Below are positions 9,656 through 17,089 of a stretch of DNA of 45,500 bases, piece after piece. Numbering within the stretch: the stretch's first letter is position 1; each line of letters begins with the position of its first letter. Under the pieces are notes generated by a model that was given only the letters and a program-made list of their open reading frames with translations, did not search any database and had not been told where the DNA came from. The stretch spans positions 1 through 45,500 of the forward strand of contig NZ_JAHCKK010000031.1 of assembly GCF_026125825.1 (NCBI RefSeq), read 5' to 3'. This DNA comes from Hydrogenophaga sp. GTDB taxonomy: Bacteria > Pseudomonadota > Gammaproteobacteria > Burkholderiales > Burkholderiaceae_C. The position numbers and the translations under genes were made by a program.

Positions 9656-10608
9656 AGCCCGTGAAAATTTTGTACGTTGACGACGAGGCCATGGCCCTGA
9701 AGTACTTCGAGCGCCTGGTGAGCCCGCTGGCGCCTGTGCTGACCGCCAGTTCGGTGGAAGAAGGTCGCTCGATGCTGGCGAAATACGGCGCCGAGATCGC
9801 CGTGCTGGTGTGCGACCAGCGCATGCCGGGCGAGTACGGCAACGAGTTGCTGCGCCACGCCCGCCAGTACTACCCGGGTGTGGTGCGCATGCTCACCACC
9901 GCGTACTCGGAGCTGGGCGATGCCATCGAGGCCATCAACACCGGCGAGATCTACCGCTACATCAACAAGCCCTGGGAATTGGAGAGCCTGCGCGCGGATC
10001 TGAAGAATGCGCTTGAACTGGCCGAGTTGCGCAGCGAACGCGACAGCCTGATGCGCGACCGGCTGATCGCCCAGCAGGGCCAGTTGATGGCCAATCGCCT
10101 GGCGGCCTTGCTGATGGTGGGCGCCGCGGTGCACAGCGCAGACCATGAGCAGGCACTGCACCGCTTTGCCCAGGCCGCGATGCGGGTGGGCAGCACGCCG
10201 CCGCCCATCGACTGGAACCGCTGGGACCACGCAGATTTGATGCAGGCCGAGGCCCAGCGAGGTGCGGCCATCGCCGCTCACCTGCGCCAATGGTTGCGGG
10301 AATTCGGCCCCGGGCGCGATGGCGCGGGCGCGTTGTCGGTGCTGGCGCAGGCCCTGGGCGGCGAGCTCAAAGGGGACCACGTGCAACTGAGCGAAGGCTC
10401 GGTATTCACCGCCCTGCTGTCTCTGCCGGTGGGCGAATGGCCGACGGCGCCCCAGTGCGCCTGGCTGGCCTGGTTGCTCTGGCAGGGTGGGTTGGCCGAA
10501 CTGGTGGTCACGGGCGGGACCCTCGCGGTGCGGCCCGTGGAGGCCGCCCCACTGCCTACGGACTGGCTGGCGGACGCGATCGAGCGCCTGAGTCAGGCGC
10601 CCGCCTGA
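9652..10608 (+). CDS. phcQ: PhcQ-like response regulator
   Basis: A 318-aa response regulator closing the cluster. The receiver domain (residues 1-125) shows LYVDDEAMAL, phospho-acceptor D55 in VLVCDQRMPGEYG, conserved Thr in MLTTAYS and Lys in RYINKPWE. A Glu/Arg-rich helix (LRADLKNALELAELRSERDSLMRDRLIAQQGQ) leads into a C-terminal alpha-helical region of about 175 residues with no DNA-binding motif that I recognise, so output is probably by protein contact. The GTG at 9652 sits 4 nt after AGGAGG; the GTG at 9661 is an alternative that would lose three residues. In Ralstonia, phcQ is the last gene of the operon and modulates the response to the signal. Confidence 0.75.
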   Translation: MKPVKILYVDDEAMALKYFERLVSPLAPVLTASSVEEGRSMLAKYGAEIAVLVCDQRMPGEYGNELLRHARQYYPGVVRMLTTAYSELGDAIEAINTGEIYRYINKPWELESLRADLKNALELAELRSERDSLMRDRLIAQQGQLMANRLAALLMVGAAVHSADHEQALHRFAQAAMRVGSTPPPIDWNRWDHADLMQAEAQRGAAIAAHLRQWLREFGPGRDGAGALSVLAQALGGELKGDHVQLSEGSVFTALLSLPVGEWPTAPQCAWLAWLLWQGGLAELVVTGGTLAVRPVEAAPLPTDWLADAIERLSQAPA

Positions 10609-10701
10609 GCCGGCTTGTGACGAAACGTTGCACAACCGGGGGCACTTTTGTCTGAATCAGCGCTCACAATGGGATCTGAACCGCTTTCGAGGAACCTGCT
10701 C

Positions 10702-11049
10702 ATGACCACTTCGCCCAGCTCCCATTCCTATGTCGTCCGTGCAGCCGCGGGCGCGTTGCTGGCGGGGGCTGCCCTGTTGGCCGGCTGTGGTTCTGCGGGG
10801 GTGGGCATCGGCGTGGGTGTGCCGCTTGGCCCGTTTTCCATCGGCGTGGGCGCTGGCACCGGTGGTGTCAGCGCCGGCGTGAGCACCGGCGTCGGGCCGG
10901 TGGGCGTGGGTGTCGGTGTGAACCAGCGCGGCCAGGTCAGCGCAGGGGCCGGGGTGGGGACGAGCACCCGCATCGGCAACAGTGGGGCCAGTGTGGGCGT
11001 GGGGGTGGGCACCAGCACGGTGATTCACGATCCGAACGACCGCAACTGA
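10702..11049 (+). CDS. Small Gly/Val-rich lipoprotein
   Basis: A 115-aa predicted lipoprotein. The hydrophobic leader AAAGALLAGAALLAGCG ends in a lipobox (LAGC), so the mature protein would be lipidated at Cys and anchored in a membrane. The remainder is almost wholly Gly, Val, Ser and Thr in irregular GVGVG repeats and contains no other Cys and few charged residues, apart from the DPNDRN tail. Such sequences form extended or beta-rich surface or periplasmic structures; no enzymatic motif is present. A GAGGAA site precedes the ATG at 10702. A strong bidirectional terminator follows. Function unknown. Confidence 0.7.
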   Translation: MTTSPSSHSYVVRAAAGALLAGAALLAGCGSAGVGIGVGVPLGPFSIGVGAGTGGVSAGVSTGVGPVGVGVGVNQRGQVSAGAGVGTSTRIGNSGASVGVGVGTSTVIHDPNDRN

Positions 11050-11070
11050 GATCCGCGAAAGACCCCCCAA

Positions 11071-11106
11071 AAAAAGGCCCACCGGTGCACACCGGTGGGC
11101 CTTTTT
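11071..11106. terminator. Bidirectional intrinsic terminator
   Basis: An A-tract, a perfect 11-bp GC stem (GGCCCACCGGT pairing with ACCGGTGGGCC) with a 4-nt loop, then TTTTT. It works symmetrically between the convergent lipoprotein gene and ohr. Confidence 0.9.
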
Positions 11107-11123
11107 GCTGGGCGGCTGCGCGC

Positions 11124-11552
11124 TTACTTCAGCGTGATGGTCACGTCGATGTTGCCGCGGGTGGCGTTGGAGTAGGGGCACACCTTGTGGGCGGTGTCCA
11201 CCAGGTCCTGGGCCACGGCGCGGTCCACGCCGGGCAGGCTCACCGCCAGGCGGGCGGCGATGCCGAAGCCGGCCGGGATGGGGCCGATGTCGACTTCGGC
11301 GTCGATCGACGCGTCGGCGGGCACGGCCACCTTCTTCATGCCGGCGACGTGCTTGAGTGCGCCCATGAAGCAGGCGGAGTAGCCGGCGGCGAAGAGTTGT
11401 TCGGGGTTGGTGGCGTTGCCTGCGCCGCCCATGGCCTTGGGCGGGGAGAGCTTCACGTCGAGCAGGCCGTCGTCGCTGCGCGAGGCGCCTTCACGGCCGC
11501 CGGTGGTGTGGGCGCGGGCGGTGTAGAGAACTTTGTCGAGGGAAGTGGGCAT
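11124..11552 (-). CDS. ohr: Organic hydroperoxide resistance protein Ohr (OsmC family)
   Basis: Thiol peroxidase that reduces organic and fatty acid hydroperoxides using lipoylated proteins as electron donors. It has 142 aa, typical of Ohr. The catalytic Cys pair is C61 ([14 protein letters not shown]) and C125 ([14 protein letters not shown]); the activating Arg is in [16 protein letters not shown]. The [14 protein letters not shown] and C-terminal [14 protein letters not shown] motifs separate Ohr from OsmC. An AGGAG site lies 7 nt before the ATG. It is downstream of and co-directional with ohrR (62-bp gap), so the pair is probably one transcript controlled by OhrR. Confidence 0.95.
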   Translation of the reverse strand: MPTSLDKVLYTARAHTTGGREGASRSDDGLLDVKLSPPKAMGGAGNATNPEQLFAAGYSACFMGALKHVAGMKKVAVPADASIDAEVDIGPIPAGFGIAARLAVSLPGVDRAVAQDLVDTAHKVCPYSNATRGNIDVTITLK

Positions 11553-11614
11553 GGTGGGACTCCTGAGGTTGATGGGCTTCGCGTGGGAAGCTGGGGGGGT
11601 GAAAGGGAAGGGGG

Positions 11615-12064
11615 TCAGGCGGTGAGGCGGTCGCGCAGGGTTTGCACCTGCTGCGTGAGCGCCATCACTTCAGACACGTCGCATTGGGTGGCCTGCAGCA
11701 CGCAGCCCGGGATGCGCGCAGCGCGGGCCTTGAGTTTTCGGCCCGTGGCGGTGAGGCGGATGAGCACACGGCGTTCGTCCTGCACGTCCCGCAGGCGGGT
11801 GACGAGGTCGGCGGCTTCAAGGCGTTTGAGCAAGGGGGTGAGGGTGCCGGAGTCGAGGTACAGGCGCTCACCGAGCTCGGAGACGGTGACGCCGTCGTTT
11901 TCCCACAGCACGAGCATGGCGAGGTATTGGGGGTAGGTCAGGCCCATCTCTTCCAGCAGGGGCTTGTAGAGTTTGGTCATCGCCAGCGAGGCGGAGTAGA
12001 GCGCGAAGCACAACTGGTGGTCGAGCTTGAGGGCCTGGTCGCTGGAGAGGCTGGGCTTGTTCAT
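11615..12064 (-). CDS. ohrR: Organic peroxide sensor OhrR (MarR family)
   Basis: A 149-aa winged-helix repressor that senses organic hydroperoxides. The reactive Cys is C19 in [13 protein letters not shown], the position conserved in OhrR. Additional Cys at 121 and 128 suggest the two-Cys mechanism known from Xanthomonas OhrR (intermolecular disulfide with a C-terminal Cys) rather than the one-Cys Bacillus type. The recognition helix and wing are [34 protein letters not shown]. It lies upstream of ohr on the same strand and is likely autoregulated through the AT-rich region just before its start. Confidence 0.92.
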   Translation of the reverse strand: MNKPSLSSDQALKLDHQLCFALYSASLAMTKLYKPLLEEMGLTYPQYLAMLVLWENDGVTVSELGERLYLDSGTLTPLLKRLEAADLVTRLRDVQDERRVLIRLTATGRKLKARAARIPGCVLQATQCDVSEVMALTQQVQTLRDRLTA

Positions 12065-12091
12065 GAGGATGGACTGTAGGTGCTTATTTGA

Positions 12092-12103
12092 TTGTGTGCA
12101 ATT
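12092..12103. promoter_or_regulatory. Candidate OhrR operator
   Basis: ATTG-TGTG-CAAT inverted repeat inside the only AT-rich stretch of this region (12081-12110), 28-39 nt upstream of the ohrR start. OhrR-family operators are AT-rich palindromes built on similar half-sites. Placement fits autoregulation; the exact site is inferred. Confidence 0.4.
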
Positions 12104-12219
12104 TAATTTTGAGCAACCATTTTGGGCTTGGGGTTTTCATCGGGGTGACAGGGTGCGAGGCTGGCACACCGCTTCCGTTCTGACGCGAGGTCTCCGCCAG
12201 AAACAGAACCGGGAAGAAC

Positions 12220-13260
12220 TCAAGCCATCAAAGGCTCACCCTGCATCTCTTCGATCTGCTCCACCAGCATGTCCACCTGCCCCTGCCAGTAGTCGCGGCT
12301 GCCGAACCATGGAAAGTTGATGGGGAAAGCAGGATCGTCCCAACGCCGCGCGATCCACGCGCTGTAGTGGATCAGGCGCAAGGTCCGCAGAGGTTCGATC
12401 AGGGCCAGCTCACGGCGGTCGAAAGGGCGGAACTGCTCATAGCCATCGACCAGCGCCCCCAGCTGCTGCATCTGCTGGCGCCGGTCGCCCGAGAGCAGCA
12501 TCCAGAGATCCTGCACCGCAGGCCCCATGCGCGCATCGTCCAGGTCCACGAAATGCGGACCCGCGCCTGGCTGGCCCTCGGGCGTCCAGAGGATGTTGCC
12601 CGGATGGCAATCCCCGTGCAGGCGGATGCGCCGAATGCCATCCTCCTCCAGCACCGCCTGCGGCCGCAGCACCGGGTGCGCCTCGATCAGGGCCAGTGCC
12701 TCTTCCAGCGCGGCCGCCCACGCGCTGCGAACCTCGGGCGCGATCACCGCGTGCGCCATGAGCCAGTCGCGGGGCTCATGGGCGAAGGCCGCGGCATCCA
12801 GCGCCGGGCGCACCACGAACGGCCGCAGCGCACCCACGGTGTGGATGCGCGCGAGAAAACGGCCGATCCACTCCAGCACCTCGAAATTGTCCAGTTCAGG
12901 CCTGCGCCCGCCGCGGCGCGGGCTCACCGCGAACGTGAAGCCGCCGAAGTGATGCAGCGTCTGGCCCTGCACACGCAGTGGCGGCACCGCCGGAATCTCG
13001 GCCGCCACCAGCTCCTCCGCAAAGGCATGCTCCTCGGCAATCTGCGCGTCGCTCCAGCGCCCGGGCCGGTAGAACTTGGCCACCACCTGATCCACGCCTT
13101 GCACCGGCGCCTCCAGATGGATCTGGTACACGCGGTTCTCGAAACTGTTGAGCGCACTGAGGCGTCCATCGCCCCACAGGCCGATGTCGGCCAGCGCGTC
13201 CTGCACCAGGTCGGGGGTGAGGGCGCTGTAGGGGTGGGTGCTGTCGTTGTTGGAATCCAT
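12220..13260 (-). CDS. srkA: Stress response kinase SrkA (YihE/RdoA)
   Basis: A 346-aa serine/threonine protein kinase of the choline-kinase/aminoglycoside phosphotransferase fold, which in E. coli counteracts MazF-mediated death and envelope stress. The Lys-containing strand is QVVAKFYRPGRW; catalytic loop RLHGDCHPGNILW with D217; metal-binding HFVDLDDARMGP with D239. The C-terminal WFGSRDYWQGQVDMLVEQIEEM matches the SrkA family. It is divergent from the methyltransferase gene and separated from ohrR by 155 bp in which I see only the ohrR upstream region and nothing else recognisable. Confidence 0.92.
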   Translation of the reverse strand: MDSNNDSTHPYSALTPDLVQDALADIGLWGDGRLSALNSFENRVYQIHLEAPVQGVDQVVAKFYRPGRWSDAQIAEEHAFAEELVAAEIPAVPPLRVQGQTLHHFGGFTFAVSPRRGGRRPELDNFEVLEWIGRFLARIHTVGALRPFVVRPALDAAAFAHEPRDWLMAHAVIAPEVRSAWAAALEEALALIEAHPVLRPQAVLEEDGIRRIRLHGDCHPGNILWTPEGQPGAGPHFVDLDDARMGPAVQDLWMLLSGDRRQQMQQLGALVDGYEQFRPFDRRELALIEPLRTLRLIHYSAWIARRWDDPAFPINFPWFGSRDYWQGQVDMLVEQIEEMQGEPLMA

Positions 13261-13312
13261 GCGAGATTGTCGCCGCTGCCCCGCGGCGAAAAGCTGCGCC
13301 TATGATCGAGCC

Positions 13313-14191
13313 ATGTCGAAACACAAGGCGAATGCGGGACGGCCCGCGCCCACTCTGCAGGAACAACTGCCCGAATTGCGGCCAGGCCAGTCGGTCGCGT
13401 TGCTCCAGGAACTGCACATCCTAACGCGCGAGGGCAAGCTCAACCAGGATACGCGGCGCAAGCTCAAACAGGTGTATCACCTCGTTCAGTTCATCGAGCC
13501 GTTGCTGGCCGAGGTCCTGGCCGCGCGCGGCGATGTGACGCTGGCCGACCACGGTGCAGGCAAGTCCTACCTTGGTTTCATCTTGTACGACTTGTTTTTC
13601 AAGGACAAGCCAGTGGGGCGCGTGACCGGTGTGGAAACCCGCGCGGAGCTGGTGGACAAATCGCGCTCGCTGGCCAGCAGGCTAGGTTTTGACCGCATGG
13701 ACTTTCTGGCCACCACCGTGCAGCAGGCCCTGACCCACCCAGGCCTGCCGCCCACGGTCGACGTCGTGACCGCGCTGCACGCCTGCGACACCGCGACCGA
13801 CGACGCCATCCAGTTCGGCCTGGCCAAGCAGGCCAGCCACATGGTGCTGGTGCCTTGCTGCCAGGCCGAGGTGGCTGGCGTGATGCGCAAGCACAAGGCG
13901 CTGAGTCTGTCGCGCACACCGTTGGCCGAGCTGTGGCGCCACCCGCTGCACACGCGCGAATTCGGTAGCCAGATCACCAACGTGCTGCGCTGCCTGCAGC
14001 TCGAAGCCCACGGCTACAGCGTGACCGTCACCGAACTCGTGGGGTGGGAGCATTCGCTCAAGAACGAATTGATCCTGGCCCGTAGAATGGGTCCGGACCG
14101 CCATGGCACGCAGGAGCGTGCCCGGCAACGCCTGCAGCAGGTGCTTGAAGAATGCCACCTGCAAGAGCTCACGCAGCGTTTCGCCGCCTGA
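13313..14191 (+). CDS. SAM-dependent methyltransferase, Methyltransf_32-like
   Basis: A 292-aa predicted class I methyltransferase. SAM-binding motif I is TLADHGAGKSYLGFILYDLF (about 77-96), followed by the acidic VTGVETRAELVD. Distinctive features are HACDTATDDAI (156-166) and VPCCQ (180-184), which recur in the Methyltransf_32 group whose eukaryotic members modify RNA. The C-terminal WEHSLKNELILARR is also typical. The Lys-rich N-terminus (MSKHKANAGR) would fit nucleic acid binding. Target unknown. Start ATG at 13313 is the first after the divergent srkA; the two genes share a 52-bp promoter region with a TATGAT element at 13301-13306. Confidence 0.75.
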   Translation: MSKHKANAGRPAPTLQEQLPELRPGQSVALLQELHILTREGKLNQDTRRKLKQVYHLVQFIEPLLAEVLAARGDVTLADHGAGKSYLGFILYDLFFKDKPVGRVTGVETRAELVDKSRSLASRLGFDRMDFLATTVQQALTHPGLPPTVDVVTALHACDTATDDAIQFGLAKQASHMVLVPCCQAEVAGVMRKHKALSLSRTPLAELWRHPLHTREFGSQITNVLRCLQLEAHGYSVTVTELVGWEHSLKNELILARRMGPDRHGTQERARQRLQQVLEECHLQELTQRFAA

Positions 14192-14344
14192 CCGTTTCTC
14201 CCCTCTTCAATCCCGGCATGCCGTTGCCGTGACCGCGGCGCTCCATTCAGCCCGTCGCTGGTGGGGTCGCCTGATGTTTTCAGCAAGTGTCCTACACGCT
14301 TTGCAGAATGGATCCATCAAACTCTCGCCGAGGAGTTTTTGCCC

Positions 14345-15532
14345 ATGCTCACCGATTACAGTTTCCTGCTCCAATCCATTGCCTGGCCCCTGGTCTTGCT
14401 GCTCGCCTGGTTCATCGCCGAGCGCGCGCACGAGGCCTGGCAGATCCCGCGCGTCACCAGCTACGTCGCGGTCGGGCTGGTCGGTGGGCTGGTCAATCTG
14501 CCCGGCCTGACGACCGACGTGCCGGGGCTGCCCTTCCTGGCCAATGTGGCGCTTTCGCTGGTGCTGTTCGAGCTGGGTTATCGCATCAACCTGCGCTGGT
14601 TCCGCCACAACCCCTGGGTGCTGGTGCTGGGCGTGATCGAGTCCATCGTGACCTTCGGGGTGATGTACTGGGTCAGTGGCTGGTTCGACCTCGCCACCGA
14701 CCTGCGCCTCATCATCGCGGCCCTCTCGATCTCGGCCTCGCCAGCGGGCATCCTGCGCGTGGCCAACGAGCTGCGCAGCGCCGGCCAGGTGACCGAGCGC
14801 GTGCTGCACCTGTGCGCCATCAACTGCATGATCTCGGTGCTCGCGCTCAAGCTGGTGGTGGGCTATTGGTACCTCAGTACCTCGGGCGACCTCGTGCTCG
14901 CGGCCTTCGGCAGCATCCACCAGGTCGGCACCTCGGTGGCCGTGGGCGGCCTGCTCGGCGTGGCCGTGCCCTGGCTGCTGCGCCTGCGAAACACGCACGA
15001 GCGCGGCGTCACCGTGGTGTTCGCGTTGTCGGTGCTGTTGCTCACCACCGCGGCCTACGGCCTCAAGCTCTCGCCGCTCCTGGCCGCGCTCACTTTCGGC
15101 ATCGTGGCGCGCGAGCGTCGGGTGCACCTGACCAATGCGCAGCGCGACTTCGGCACCGCCGGGGACCTGCTGTCGATCTTCCTGTTCGTCTACATCGCCT
15201 CGCTGCTCGACTGGGCCGACGTGGGCACCGGCATGCTGCTGGGCTTGCTGCTCATCCTCGTTCGCACGGCCTCCAAGGTCGGCTGCAACCTCGCGGCCGC
15301 GCGGCTCTCGGGCATCACCGAGCGCAAGGGCCTGCTCACCGGCCTGGCACTCACGCCGATGTCGGCCTTCGCCATCCTGCTGATCGAGCAGAGCCGCCTC
15401 TACGGCTTTGCGCCCGCGGTGGAGGTGCTCTCGGTCATGGCCGGCATGATGCTGCTGCAGGAGCTGCTGGGCCCGGTGGTCACGCAGCGCGCGCTGCTGG
15501 CGGCACACGAAACCCATGTGACGAAGGGATAA
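14345..15532 (+). CDS. Cation:proton antiporter (CPA2-type membrane domain)
   Basis: A 395-aa polytopic inner-membrane protein with about 12 hydrophobic segments covering nearly its full length, starting at FLLQSIAWPLVLLLAWFIAERAHEAWQIPRVTSYVAVGLVGG. The order of segments and motifs such as VALSLVLFELGYRINLRWF and ALSISASPAGILRVANELRSAG match Kef/NhaA-like CPA2 exchangers that swap K+ or Na+ for H+. It lacks the C-terminal RCK/TrkA-N domain that gates full-length KefB/C. GAGGAG at 14330-14335 selects the ATG at 14345. The YbdK ligase gene starts 3 bp after its stop, so they form an operon. The 153 bp upstream hold nothing I recognise apart from this ribosome-binding site. Confidence 0.85.
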   Translation: MLTDYSFLLQSIAWPLVLLLAWFIAERAHEAWQIPRVTSYVAVGLVGGLVNLPGLTTDVPGLPFLANVALSLVLFELGYRINLRWFRHNPWVLVLGVIESIVTFGVMYWVSGWFDLATDLRLIIAALSISASPAGILRVANELRSAGQVTERVLHLCAINCMISVLALKLVVGYWYLSTSGDLVLAAFGSIHQVGTSVAVGGLLGVAVPWLLRLRNTHERGVTVVFALSVLLLTTAAYGLKLSPLLAALTFGIVARERRVHLTNAQRDFGTAGDLLSIFLFVYIASLLDWADVGTGMLLGLLLILVRTASKVGCNLAAARLSGITERKGLLTGLALTPMSAFAILLIEQSRLYGFAPAVEVLSVMAGMMLLQELLGPVVTQRALLAAHETHVTKG

Positions 15533-15535
15533 GCC

Positions 15536-16663
15536 ATGCCTTTGGAAACCTTCAAGTCCTCCGATTCCCTGACCATGGGCGTCGAGCTCGAACTGCAGCT
15601 GGTCAACACCTACGACATGGATCTCTCCAGCAGCGCCAACGACCTGCTGGAGCTGCTGCGGCGCAAGCCGTTCCCGGGCGTGGTCACGCCCGAGATGACG
15701 CAGAGCATGATCGAGATCGCCACCGACGTGCAGCGCGAACACGGGCCCCTGCTTGCGCAGCTGCAGCAGATCCGTGACACGCTGGTGAGCGCGGGCGACC
15801 GCCTCAACATCGAGCTCTCCGGTGGCGGCACGCACCCGTTCCAGCGCTGGTTCGAGCAGCGCATCTTCTCCAAGCCGCGCTTCGAACAGCTCTCGGGCCT
15901 GTACGGCTACCTTGCCAAGCAGTTCACCGTGTTCGGCCAGCACGTGCACATCGGCTGCGCGAGCGCCGATGAGGCGCTGTTCCTGCTGCACTCGCTCAAC
16001 CGCTACGTGCCGCACTTCATCGCGCTGTCGGCCTCATCGCCGTTCTCGCAAGGCGTGGACACGCTGTTTGATTCCGCGCGCCTGAACTCGGTGTTCGCCT
16101 TCCCCCTCAGTGGGCGCGCGCCCTTTGTGCTGAGCTGGGAGGAGTTTGCCAACGTCTATTTCACCAAGATGGAGAGCACGGGTGTGGTCAAGTCCATGAA
16201 GGACTTCTACTGGGACATCCGGCCCAAGCCCGAGTACGGCACCATCGAACTGCGGGTCTGCGACACGCCCTTGACGGTGGAGCGTGCCGCGGGGCTGGCT
16301 TGCTACCTGCAGGCGCTGTGCCGCCACCTGCTGGAGCGGCGCGAGCTGCCGCCCGAAGAGGACGACTACCTGGTCTACACCTACAACCGTTTCCAGGCCT
16401 GCCGCTTCGGCCTGGACGGCATGATGGTCAACCCCAAGACGCGCGAGCAGATCAGCATCCGCGAGGACATTCTCGCCACGCTGCGCCACCTCACCCCCCA
16501 TGGTGTGGCGCTCAACTCACTGGCCGCGCTCGACGAGATCGAACGCACCGCAGGCCGCGTGGGCAACCACGCGACCTTCCTGCGCAACCAGTTCAAGGAA
16601 AGCGGCAGCGTGCAGTCGGTGGTGCGCGCCAGCGTGGAGGCGCTGCGCGGCCCCCGTTCGTGA
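15536..16663 (+). CDS. ybdK: YbdK-type carboxylate-amine ligase (glutamate-cysteine ligase 2 family)
   Basis: A 375-aa cytoplasmic ATP-dependent ligase of the GCS2 family; E. coli YbdK shows weak gamma-glutamylcysteine synthetase activity. Markers are [11 protein letters not shown] (14-24, metal-binding Glu residues), [30 protein letters not shown] and [12 protein letters not shown]. The acceptor amine in vivo is not established for the family. It is coupled to the upstream antiporter (3-bp gap), suggesting that its thiol or peptide product and cation exchange are functionally linked. A 9-bp inverted repeat spans its stop codon. Confidence 0.9.
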   Translation: MPLETFKSSDSLTMGVELELQLVNTYDMDLSSSANDLLELLRRKPFPGVVTPEMTQSMIEIATDVQREHGPLLAQLQQIRDTLVSAGDRLNIELSGGGTHPFQRWFEQRIFSKPRFEQLSGLYGYLAKQFTVFGQHVHIGCASADEALFLLHSLNRYVPHFIALSASSPFSQGVDTLFDSARLNSVFAFPLSGRAPFVLSWEEFANVYFTKMESTGVVKSMKDFYWDIRPKPEYGTIELRVCDTPLTVERAAGLACYLQALCRHLLERRELPPEEDDYLVYTYNRFQACRFGLDGMMVNPKTREQISIREDILATLRHLTPHGVALNSLAALDEIERTAGRVGNHATFLRNQFKESGSVQSVVRASVEALRGPRS

Positions 16664-16679
16664 TGCAGTTCACGAACGG
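16654..16679. repeat. Inverted repeat across the ybdK stop codon
   Basis: Perfect 9-bp arms CCGTTCGTG and CACGAACGG with an 8-nt loop. The TGA stop (16661-16663) lies at the end of the left arm. No T-run follows, so it may stabilise the 3' end or be a factor-dependent terminator. Confidence 0.5.
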
Positions 16680-16681
16680 CG

Positions 16682-16720
16682 TGTAGGGACAACACACGCT
16701 CTGTCAGCGAAGTTCCTACA
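16682..16720. repeat. TGTAGGGAC / GTTCCTACA inverted repeat
   Basis: Two 9-bp arms with one mismatch, separated by 21 nt, in the 164-bp gap before the small unknown gene at 16828. Too widely spaced for a simple terminator; it could be a protein-binding site or a structured leader. The rest of the gap shows nothing I recognise. Confidence 0.35.
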
Positions 16721-16827
16721 GCGCGAATGGCGGGGCGCCGACTTAACGTTCCAGGGGGGCGTCGGTACAGTTTGTTTCATCGACAGCCCATTTGTCACCG
16801 TTCAAACCGACTCCCAGGAAGCCCCTC

Positions 16828-17085
16828 ATGTCCACCACCGCCACCCGCCTCAACCCCTTCGTCCTGATGCTTGATCCGGAAGCCGTCATCAGCGCCATGG
16901 AGACCAGCGCCACCCTGCGCGGCATCCGCAGCCGCATCTGCCGCCCGCTGGACAAGCCGCTGATTCCCAAGATTTTCGACACGGCTGCGCGCGAGTTCGA
17001 CGCCGTGATCGAAGCCGAGGACTTCATCGACACCGGCAGCGAGCTGTACAGCGACGCCCAGCCGGCGCTGCGCGCGGTTCACTGA
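16828..17085 (+). CDS. Small hypothetical protein
   Basis: An 85-aa cytoplasmic protein without signal peptide, membrane segment or Cys pair. The first half (PEAVISAMETSATLRGIRSRICRPLDKPLIP) is basic and helical; the tail (AVIEAEDFIDTGSELYSDA) is acidic. An AGGAA site precedes the ATG. Codon use matches the neighbours and no other frame is better, so I take it as a real gene. It is convergent with the ABC permease (4-bp gap). I do not recognise the family. Confidence 0.6.
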   Translation: MSTTATRLNPFVLMLDPEAVISAMETSATLRGIRSRICRPLDKPLIPKIFDTAAREFDAVIEAEDFIDTGSELYSDAQPALRAVH

Positions 17086-17089
17086 GAGG

